5,811 bases of DNA from Opitutia bacterium (lineage in GTDB: Bacteria; Verrucomicrobiota; Verrucomicrobiia; Opitutales; UBA953): positions 1-5,811 of the forward strand of contig JAJPZB010000176.1 of NCBI GenBank assembly GCA_021204635.1, written 5' to 3'. Every line of letters starts with the position of its first letter. The first letter of the stretch is position 1. The notes beneath the pieces are model-generated. The model was not told the DNA's origin. It ran no database searches and saw only the letters and a list, made by a program, of their open reading frames with translations. The translations under genes were made by a program, and so were the position numbers. Below, piece after piece: positions 1 to 4,675 of the stretch.

Positions 1-201
1 ATTTCCGTGAGGGACGTTAGTCCCGAACAAATCCGTGTGACAACAATCGTGGCAGGTTGCCGCCACCACCAACCCATCGCCTCACCACCAACCCAAATTC
101 GCGACAAACCCGAGTCTCGCCACTAACCCAACTCCACCACCATCCCACCACTAACCCGCAGCCACTGACCCGCAGCGACCACAATGGCGGGTTGGTGGTG
201 G
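1..201. repeat. Gene-free end segment with C-rich repeat cluster
   Basis: No credible gene lies in this stretch downstream of the dus stop codon. Copies of the repeat CCACCACCAACCC are seen at 63-75 (exact) and 82-94 (one base different at the left end). Degenerate forms follow at 101-111, 118-129, 145-157 (CCACCACTAACCC) and 159-171. One inverted copy lies at 189-201. The arms 145-159 and 187-201 are complementary over 15 positions with one G-T pair and a 27-base loop, so the RNA leaving dus could fold here directly after the stop. There is no T-run, so a terminator role is only possible. The ORFs that cover this area are low-complexity translations of the repeat. Confidence 0.75.
11..24. 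other. Small hairpin, possible remnant of the dispersed core
   Basis: GGGAC (11-15) and GTCCC (20-24) form a 5-bp stem with a GTTA loop. The preceding GTGAGGGA (8-15 region) also occurs at 2001-2008 in the hairpin core of the central repeat block. A C-rich repeat cluster follows in both places. It may be the right end of another core copy cut off by the window edge. The match is short, so this is inference. Confidence 0.3.
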
Positions 202-1218
202 CTATTCGGAGATGGTGGCGGGCGCGAGCGTTTTTTTGACGTCGCCGAGTGTGTGGCAAGCCGAGAGCGCGGCGCGGAGTTTTCTTCTGCCCGTGAGCGT
301 CTGCGTGAAACCGTGCAGCCTCGCCACAAACCAGCGCACGTTTTGCCGCTCCCTTTCCCGCTCCGACAACGATTCCCAGCCCGCGACGCGCGTGGCGCAA
401 ATTTGCTCCGCGTAGTCCACAATCATCGCGCGAATTTCATTTTCCGATGGTGGTGAAAATTTTTCGCCGCCGCGCAACGCAGCCTTGATTTCCGCAAAAA
501 CCCACGGTCGCCCGAGCGCGCCGCGCCCTATCATCAATCCCGCGACACCACTCTCGCGCACGCGCCGCAGCGCAGTCTCGCCGTCGCGAATGTCGCCGTT
601 CCCAACGACGGGAATGCGGACGCTTTGCACGACTTCCGCGATTTTTTCCCAGTCGGCGACGCCCGAATAACCCTGATTTTTCGTGCGCCCGTGAACCGCG
701 ACAACGCGGACGCCGGCGTCTTCGAGAATGCGCGCAACATCGCGGTGGACGAGCGTCGAGGCGCCCCAGCCGAGCCGCATTTTCGCGGTGACCACCGTGT
801 CGGGGACTGCGGCGACAACGGCTTTTGCAATTTTTTCGAGCGCCGGCAAATCCCTCAAAAGGCTCGAGCCCGCGTTGGTTTCCACGACTTTGCGCGCGGG
901 GCAACCAAAGTTCAGGTCGATGAAATCGGGTTGCATGCGAGCCTCGAGCAACGCCGCCGCGCGCGCCATGGAATCTGCGTTTGCGCCAAAAATCTGAATC
1001 CCCATCGGGCGTTGCGCGGGCGTGAAATCCACGTCGCGCCAAGTCCGCGCATTGTCGCGAATCAGCGGCTCGCTCTGCACAAACTCGGATACGAGGACAT
1101 CGGCGCCGAATTTTTTGCATATCCCGCGAAACGCGACATCGGTAAATCCCGCCATCGGCGCGAGATAGAGCGGGATGTTGCCGCCGTCGAAAATCGATAG
1201 CCAGTTGGAAGCCACCAC
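202..1218 (-). CDS. dus: tRNA-dihydrouridine synthase (DusB-like)
   Basis: This flavoenzyme reduces specific uridines of tRNA to dihydrouridine using FMN and NADPH in the cytoplasm. From the GTG at 1218 the protein has 338 residues, close to the family's usual 320-340. Motifs in order are APMAG at 20-24, NFGCP at 103-107 with the expected catalytic Cys106, Lys146 in AKMRLGW, HGRT at 176-179, GNGDI at 206-210 and GRGALGRPW at 231-239, the last ones lining the FMN site of the TIM barrel. A helical C-terminal domain rich in Arg follows. The start is uncertain: a TTG at 1263, three bases after the upstream stop, would add 15 residues, but these lie inside a hairpin and APMAG would then sit unusually far from the N-terminus. 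GTG at 1215 is equally possible. No clear ribosome binding site was found for any of them. Dus is certain; the DusB subgroup is likely. Confidence 0.93.
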   Translation of the reverse strand: MVASNWLSIFDGGNIPLYLAPMAGFTDVAFRGICKKFGADVLVSEFVQSEPLIRDNARTWRDVDFTPAQRPMGIQIFGANADSMARAAALLEARMQPDFIDLNFGCPARKVVETNAGSSLLRDLPALEKIAKAVVAAVPDTVVTAKMRLGWGASTLVHRDVARILEDAGVRVVAVHGRTKNQGYSGVADWEKIAEVVQSVRIPVVGNGDIRDGETALRRVRESGVAGLMIGRGALGRPWVFAEIKAALRGGEKFSPPSENEIRAMIVDYAEQICATRVAGWESLSERERERQNVRWFVARLHGFTQTLTGRRKLRAALSACHTLGDVKKTLAPATISE

Positions 1219-1232
1219 CGTCGTGAAAATTT

Positions 1233-1258
1233 GCCTTTGTCGCCGAGACAACAAAGGC
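1233..1258 (-). terminator. Hairpin between hypothetical gene and dus
   Basis: On the minus strand GCCTTTGT (1258-1251) pairs perfectly with ACAAAGGC (1240-1233), and one wobble and one G-C pair extend the stem inward. It is followed by AAATTTTC, a weak T-run. It sits just past the stop of the hypothetical gene, so it may be a weak intrinsic terminator or an attenuating hairpin ahead of dus. It also argues against the TTG start of dus at 1263, which would lie upstream of it. Confidence 0.35.
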
Positions 1259-1266
1259 GGCAATTG

Positions 1267-1785
1267 TCAATACCCAAGTTTCGACAATTCCCGCCGGAGC
1301 ACGATTTGGAATTCCGGCACATCTTGCGGCGGGACGCGATAGCCGGCGGGGAAACCTTCGAGCCCGAGCCGCCCCATTTCGTCCAAGAGCCAACGCCCTT
1401 CCGTGCCGTCGGAAAATTTCACGGTGCCGCCTGCGAGCACGCCGGCGCGCTGAACGGGATCGACGGTGACGGAAATGCGCTCGGGGGGTTGTGGTGGCGG
1501 CGTGTCGTTGTTGTCGCCGACGCCATTGTCGCCACCACCGTTGTCGGGCTCGGTGGCGGCTTCGGGTTGGTGGTCGCGGGGGGTTGGTTGCGGCTCGGTG
1601 GTGGTGGCTTCGGGCTGCGGCGAATCGCGCAATTCCAAGTCCAAATCATCGACGAGAAAGCGCGTTTCCATGTAGGTCATGGATATTCCAAACTGCTCGG
1701 AAATCCTCGTCTGAATTTCGGAAAGCGTCGCGCCTTCGTTAATCCAGGTTGCGATGAGCTTTGTCTGCGATTCGTCCAATTTCAT
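1267..1785 (-). CDS. Conserved hypothetical protein, Verrucomicrobiota type
   Basis: The product has 172 residues and no known function that I can name. Residues 1-50 are a compact helical segment (MKLDESQTKLIATWINEG, then LSEIQTRISEQFG and RFLVDDLDLEL). It looks like a small helix-turn-helix-like unit, although DNA binding is inferred only from helix spacing. Residues about 55-102 are a low-complexity linker rich in Pro, Thr, Asp, Asn and Gly. Residues 103-172 form a second conserved-looking domain (ISVTVDP, then GTVKFSDGTEGRWLLDEMGRLGL) that is predicted largely beta. I recall similar two-domain proteins from Opitutaceae. The ATG at 1785 is chosen because the upstream in-frame extension to 1914 only translates the C-rich repeats. 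Its upstream GGCGAG is a weak ribosome binding site. The linker DNA resembles the dispersed repeat. It probably shares orientation and perhaps transcript with dus. Confidence 0.8.
   Translation of the reverse strand: MKLDESQTKLIATWINEGATLSEIQTRISEQFGISMTYMETRFLVDDLDLELRDSPQPEATTTEPQPTPRDHQPEAATEPDNGGGDNGVGDNNDTPPPQPPERISVTVDPVQRAGVLAGGTVKFSDGTEGRWLLDEMGRLGLEGFPAGYRVPPQDVPEFQIVLRRELSKLGY
1483..1607. repeat. Repeat-like DNA inside the hypothetical gene's linker
   Basis: On the plus strand this coding stretch holds GGGGGGTTGTGGTGG (1484-1498), GGGTTGGTGGT (1564-1574), GGGTTGGTT (1581-1589) and CGGTGGTGGTGG (around 1596-1607). These are close to GGGTTGGTGGTGG, the complement of the intergenic repeat. 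On the coding strand they supply the Pro, Thr and His-rich codons of the linker. They may derive from the repeat family or be a convergent low-complexity sequence; identity is partial. Confidence 0.4.
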
Positions 1786-1860
1786 ATATCTCGCCAAGCA
1801 TAAAGATTTGCATTTGAGCAGTGAAACAAAAATCTCCGCCGCTCGCGTAACGGGTCTGTC

Positions 1861-1938
1861 GCCACCACCAACCCAAACCTCACCACCAACCCAAGTCCTC
1901 TCCACTAACCCCACCCAAAAAAACCTTCACCACCAACC
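1861..1938. repeat. C-rich repeat cluster, left of the hairpin core
   Basis: CCACCACCAACCC occurs at 1862-1874 and, with one base different at the left end, at 1880-1892. A variant CCACTAACCCC lies at 1902-1912, and another copy, TCACCACCAACCC, is near 1927-1939. Spacers are short and irregular, unlike CRISPR. All copies run in the same direction. Together with the core and the cluster at 2041-2132 it fills the 350-base gap between the hypothetical gene and rplT, in which I see no gene. Confidence 0.8.
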
Positions 1939-1944
1939 CAACTT

Positions 1945-2002
1945 CGCGCATGCAATGCGCGATTCTCCCGCTAAGTTAGCGGGAGGGGACCACGATAGTG
2001 GT
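1945..2002. repeat. Multi-hairpin core of dispersed element, copy 1
   Basis: Three hairpins follow each other. The first is CGCGCAT (1945-1951), loop GCA, ATGCGCG (1955-1961). After ATT comes the second, CTCCCGCTAA (1965-1974), a central G, then TTAGCGGGAG (1976-1985), a perfect odd palindrome. The third is ACCAC (1989-1993), loop GATA, GTGGT (1998-2002). A weaker GGAGT...ACTCC pair at 2006-2010 and 2032-2036 may extend it. The first 33 bases recur at 5779-5811. No T-run follows, so it is not a standard terminator. The form recalls REP or MITE-like elements, but no known family was recognised. Confidence 0.7.
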
Positions 2003-2040
2003 GAGGGAGTGTGTGCGTTGAACGTCGCCTGACTCCGCTT

Positions 2041-2132
2041 CCCACCACCAACCCCTCCGAAAAAATCTCACCACAAACCCATTCCACCACCAACCCGGCT
2101 CCCACCACTAACCCGGCTCCCACCACCAACCC
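2041..2132. repeat. C-rich repeat cluster with 18-bp tandem units
   Basis: Copies are CCACCACCAACCC at 2042-2054, a degenerate TCACCACAAACCC at 2068-2080, then three units with 18-bp period: 2084-2101 and 2102-2119 (CCACCACYAACCCGGCTC) and a partial unit at 2120-2132. The array ends three bases before the A-run of the rplT terminator. Confidence 0.8.
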
Positions 2133-2135
2133 AAC

Positions 2136-2171
2136 AAAAAAACGGGCGCGGAAAATTCCGTGCCCGTTTTT
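2136..2171 (-). terminator. Rho-independent terminator of rpmI-rplT
   Basis: Arms 2142-2153 and 2156-2167 pair over 12 bases with one G-T wobble and a two-base loop. An A-run (2136-2141) and a T-run (2168-2171) flank them. Read on the minus strand the stem is followed by at least six Ts, 27 bases past the rplT stop. The symmetric form could also stop transcription coming from the other side. Confidence 0.85.
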
Positions 2172-2197
2172 GCGAAATGCGTTTGTTGTGGGAAATT

Positions 2198-2554
2198 TTA
2201 CGCGAGAGCCTGCTTTGCCTTTTCCACGATTGCGGCGAAGGCGGCTTCGTCGTGGATTGCGAGTTCGCTGAGGTTCTTGCGATCGATGACGATATTTGCT
2301 TTGCGCAGGCCTGCGACAAGGCGGCTGTATGTGACGCCGAGCGCGCGGCAGGCGGCGTTGATGCGGACGATCCAAAGCCCGCGGAAGTCGCTCTTTTTCT
2401 TGCGGCGGTGCGCATAGGCGTATTTCTGGGCGCGGTTGACGGCGTCGTTCGCGTGCGTGTATGCGCGCGACTTCAATCCGAAATAGCCTTTGGCTTTTTT
2501 GAGCACGCGTTTGCGACGCGCGCGGGTTGCGGGGGAATTTGTTACTCGTGACAT
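2198..2554 (-). CDS. rplT: 50S ribosomal protein L20
   Basis: L20 binds 23S rRNA early in assembly of the large subunit and in several bacteria represses its own operon. The 118-residue protein has the normal family length. It begins with the basic extended arm (RARRKRVLKKAKGYFG at about 11-26), continues with a long basic helix (RRKKKSDFRGLWIVRINAA at about 50-68) and ends with the globular domain carrying VIDRKNLSELA (89-99). The ATG at 2554 has a good ribosome binding site, AAAGGA, about six bases upstream on the minus strand. It lies 95 bases after rpmI and ends before a strong terminator, so it is the last gene of the operon. Confidence 0.97.
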   Translation of the reverse strand: MSRVTNSPATRARRKRVLKKAKGYFGLKSRAYTHANDAVNRAQKYAYAHRRKKKSDFRGLWIVRINAACRALGVTYSRLVAGLRKANIVIDRKNLSELAIHDEAAFAAIVEKAKQALA

Positions 2555-2579
2555 GTTTTTTCCTTTGTTTTTTAAGACC

Positions 2580-2602
2580 GGCGGGTCGTCAATTCACCCG
2601 CC
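2580..2602 (-). promoter_or_regulatory. Hairpin in the rpmI-rplT spacer
   Basis: GGCGGGT (2580-2586) and ACCCGCC (2596-2602) form a perfect 7-bp stem with a 9-base loop in the leader of rplT. On the minus strand no T-run follows, so it is not a terminator. L20 is known to bind RNA structures in its own operon in some bacteria. A role here in feedback or RNA processing is inference only. Confidence 0.3.
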
Positions 2603-2649
2603 AAGTTCAGTTGTTTTCGTGGTTCTTCAGTCCTTTGTTTGCGTTAATT

Positions 2650-2841
2650 TCAGGCGAACGGCATCGCGGACTTCAACGTTTTTTCGAAGCCGGCGTCAAC
2701 GCGTTTGTCAGCTCCGGAGCGACGGCGAGATTTCGTGCTCTTGTGGCGGAGAAGATGTCGCGTGTTGGGCGATCTACGCATGAGTTTGCCCGTTGCGGTA
2801 ACCTTGAACCGTTTTGCAATTGATTTCTTGGTTTTTTGCAT
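2650..2841 (-). CDS. rpmI: 50S ribosomal protein L35
   Basis: The protein is a small basic component of the large ribosomal subunit. It has 63 residues against a usual 64-66. The hallmark N-terminus KTKKSIAKRFKVTATGK (3-19) is present, followed by RHLLRHKSTKSRRR (28-41) in the position of the family's HI/LxxKSxKRKR motif. The C-terminus is slightly divergent. The ATG at 2841 is preceded by TCCTTCCT on the coding strand and has no Shine-Dalgarno sequence, in contrast to rplT. It is followed by rplT in the usual order. The third common member of this operon, infC, is not upstream; a divergent ketosynthase gene begins there instead. Confidence 0.95.
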   Translation of the reverse strand: MQKTKKSIAKRFKVTATGKLMRRSPNTRHLLRHKSTKSRRRSGADKRVDAGFEKTLKSAMPFA

Positions 2842-2849
2842 AGGAAGGA

Positions 2850-2881
2850 TTGAATAAAAACATTATTGCGGCTTCTGTAAA
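2850..2881 (-). promoter_or_regulatory. Possible promoter of rpmI-rplT
   Basis: On the minus strand TTTACA (2881-2876) resembles a -35 box, with TTTATT or TATTCA 17 to 19 bases further as a poor -10 box. The position is right for a divergent promoter since infC is absent, but the -10 match is weak. Confidence 0.25.
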
Positions 2882-2932
2882 GATGATTTTTGCGACAAGG
2901 GTTTTGGCGGGCGGTTTTGGGCGCTCAAACAG

Positions 2933-2961
2933 TTGACAACGGCGGAGGCTTTCTGATTTAT
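2933..2961 (+). promoter_or_regulatory. Possible promoter of the ketosynthase-ACP genes
   Basis: TTGACA (2933-2938) is an exact -35 consensus. At 17-18 bases it is followed by ATTTAT or TTTATT, a weak -10. This would give a short leader of some 20 bases before the ATG at 2986. A consensus -35 alone can occur by chance. Confidence 0.35.
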
Positions 2962-2985
2962 TTGTCCGATATATTGTTTTTCCGC

Positions 2986-4221
2986 ATGGATAACCTTCCC
3001 CGCATTGTAATAACAGGCGTCGGCCTGACAGCTCCCAACGGGAACAACATTGCGGAATTTCGCGCAAATTTGCTCGCGGGAAAGGCAAATATCAGGGAAA
3101 TCGACGTCCGCTACATGGGGAAACATCCGGCGGGAATTTGCGATTTTGAGGCGACAAAATACCAGACGCGGCGCGAGCTCAGGACTTCCACCCGCGCCGG
3201 CTCCATCGGGATTTACTGCGCGCACGAGGCGATCGCGGATTCGGGGATAGATTGGGAAAATTTCGACAAGGCGCGCGTCGGCGTCTATGTCGGAATCACG
3301 GAGCACGGAAACGTCGAGACGGAGAACGAAATTTTCAACATTTCGCAGTTTGGCAACGACACGAAATATTGGACGCACCACCACAATCCGCGCACTGTGG
3401 CGAACAATCCGGCAGGGGAAATCACAATAAATCTCGGGATCACGGGACCGCATTACACGATAGGCGCAGCATGCGCCGCAGGAAACGCGGGGCTCATTCA
3501 GGCGGCGCAAATGCTCATGCTCGGGGAAACGGATTTCGCCATCGCCGGTGGCACCTCGGAATCGCCAAACACTTTCGGGATTTTCGCGGGATTCAAAAAC
3601 CAGACTGCCCTCGCGCACCACAAATGCCCGAACAAGGCGTCGCGCCCGTTTGACAAAGCGCGAAACGGCATCGTCATCTCCGAGGGCGGTTGCCTCTACA
3701 CGGTCGAGCGGCTCGACGACGCGCGCCGGCGCGGGGCAAAAATCCTCGCGGAAATCGTCGGCTGGCACATCAATTCCGACGCGAGCAACGCCGTTCTCCC
3801 CAACCCCGTTCGCCAGGCAGAATGCATGCGCGCCGCGCTGAAAAAAGCCGGAATCCGCCCGCAGGACGTCGATCTCGTCAGCACGCACGCCACGGGGACA
3901 GGCAAAGGCGACGTGCAGGAAATCATCGCCATGCGCGACGTTTTTGCCAATTGCCCGCACACATTCGTGAACAACACGAAGGGTTTCATCGGCCACTGCA
4001 TGGGCGCGGCGGGCACCTTGGAACTCGCCGGAAACCTCGGCTCGTTCGACGACAATCTCGTGCACCCGTGCATCAACATCGACGAACTCGACCCCGAATG
4101 CGCCATCGACGGCCTCGTCATCGGAGCGCCGCGCAAGGCCGATAAAATCGAGTATATTTTGAACAATTCGTTCGGGATGCTCGGGATAAATTCGACGCTC
4201 ATCGTCAAAAAATTTTCCTGA
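2986..4221 (+). CDS. Beta-ketoacyl-ACP synthase, FabF-like (KAS II family)
   Basis: It is a decarboxylating condensing enzyme of the thiolase fold that joins an acyl chain to a malonyl-ACP unit. The 411 residues match FabF length. N-terminal RIVITGVGLTAPNG (6-19) is typical. The active-site nucleophile is Cys163 in GAACAAG, and the two catalytic histidines are His301 in THATGTGKGD and His337 in GFIGHCMGAAG. RPFDKARNGIVISEG (220-234) is the conserved PFD segment. The C-terminal loop reads NSFGMLGIN (394-402) where FabF usually has NSFGFGGTN, so the gating Phe is replaced by Met398 and the next Gly by Leu399. The ATG at 2986 fits family N-termini. No ribosome binding site is near it, and the in-frame upstream TTGs at 2890 and 2962 are less likely. 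An ACP gene follows after 74 bases. A specialised substrate is inferred; primary fatty acid synthesis is the alternative. Confidence 0.9.
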   Translation: MDNLPRIVITGVGLTAPNGNNIAEFRANLLAGKANIREIDVRYMGKHPAGICDFEATKYQTRRELRTSTRAGSIGIYCAHEAIADSGIDWENFDKARVGVYVGITEHGNVETENEIFNISQFGNDTKYWTHHHNPRTVANNPAGEITINLGITGPHYTIGAACAAGNAGLIQAAQMLMLGETDFAIAGGTSESPNTFGIFAGFKNQTALAHHKCPNKASRPFDKARNGIVISEGGCLYTVERLDDARRRGAKILAEIVGWHINSDASNAVLPNPVRQAECMRAALKKAGIRPQDVDLVSTHATGTGKGDVQEIIAMRDVFANCPHTFVNNTKGFIGHCMGAAGTLELAGNLGSFDDNLVHPCINIDELDPECAIDGLVIGAPRKADKIEYILNNSFGMLGINSTLIVKKFS

Positions 4222-4295
4222 ACAACCCTACAAAAACCGGAGCAAAAAAAAGACTTTACATTTTCAAACATTCAAAAAAAAAAGAAGAGAAACAA

Positions 4296-4553
4296 ATGAC
4301 TGAAGCAGACATCAAAAAAATAGTTCTCGACATAGTCGCGGACATTGCGCCGGACGAAGATCTCAGCAATGTCAAGCCCGACATCAATCTTCGCGAGCAA
4401 CTCAACTTGGATTCGATGGACTTTTTGGACATCGTCATGGAACTGCGCAAGAAGCACGGGATCGAAGTCCCCGAGGCGGAATACCCGAAACTTGCGTCGT
4501 TGGATTCATGCGCAAACTACCTGCTGCCGAAGTTTAAAGAAAAAGGAATGTAA
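4296..4553 (+). CDS. Acyl carrier protein
   Basis: This small acidic four-helix carrier holds acyl intermediates on a phosphopantetheine arm. It has 85 residues. The attachment site is Ser40 in LNLDSMDFLDIV (37-48), the DSM/DSL motif at the start of helix II. The helix I segment (EADIKKIVLDIVADIAPDEDL) and the helix III-IV part (GIEVPEAEYPKLASLDSCANYL) are in place. GAAGAGA (4284-4290) five bases before the ATG is a fair ribosome binding site. The sequence, with MDFLDIVMELRKKHGIEVPE, is unlike the primary FAS ACP (usually LGADSLDTVELVMALEEEF), so it is probably a dedicated partner of the adjacent ketosynthase. No terminator lies in the 74-base spacer and co-transcription is likely. Confidence 0.93.
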   Translation: MTEADIKKIVLDIVADIAPDEDLSNVKPDINLREQLNLDSMDFLDIVMELRKKHGIEVPEAEYPKLASLDSCANYLLPKFKEKGM

Positions 4554-4569
4554 CCTTTCGCGCTCAACA

Positions 4570-4630
4570 CGAAACAAAAAGAGCCTCAACGCGTTCCTGT
4601 GAGATTTCATTGGGAGCGCTTTTTGTTTCG
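4570..4630 (+). terminator. Long inverted repeat after the ACP gene, probable terminator
   Basis: CGAAACAAAAAG (4570-4581) and CTTTTTGTTTCG (4619-4630) are perfect 12-base complements. One mismatch inward, GC (4583-4584) pairs with GC (4616-4617). Inside, CTCA (4585-4588) and TGAG (4600-4603) can form a second small stem. The right arm is T-rich, as in an intrinsic terminator. The 37-base gap between the arms is longer than usual, so an RNA structure or a small inserted element is also possible. It separates the ketosynthase-ACP pair from the transporter gene. Confidence 0.45.
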
Positions 4631-4675
4631 CCGGAAACGGTAAAAATCACCTCTCGCCTTTAACCACGGAATAAA

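Noticed and set aside
1219..1263. TTG start of dus at 1263
   Set aside because: The extra 15 residues overlap a hairpin and move APMAG too far from the N-terminus; not excluded, but GTG at 1218 or 1215 is preferred.
437..1393. Long Arg-rich minus-strand ORF overlapping dus
   Set aside because: Composition is typical of an out-of-frame reading of GC-rich coding DNA; the overlapping dus frame has full family motifs.
1786..1914. N-terminal extension of the hypothetical gene to 1914
   Set aside because: The added residues only translate the C-rich repeats (Gly, Val and Trp-rich), and the conserved start MKLDE lies at 1785.
1861..2132. CRISPR-like array of short repeats
   Set aside because: Units are about 13 bases with irregular short spacers that themselves resemble the repeat, and no cas gene is present.
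1971..2375. ORFs across the central repeat block
   Set aside because: They read through hairpins, repeats, the terminator and rplT in the wrong frame.
2890..2985. TTG-initiated extension of the ketosynthase
   Set aside because: It would add 32 residues that do not fit KAS N-termini; ATG at 2986 gives the normal length.
2863..4065. 400-residue ORF on the minus strand opposite the ketosynthase
   Set aside because: It is a shadow: the plus-strand frame carries all KAS motifs, and this frame shows no recognisable domain.
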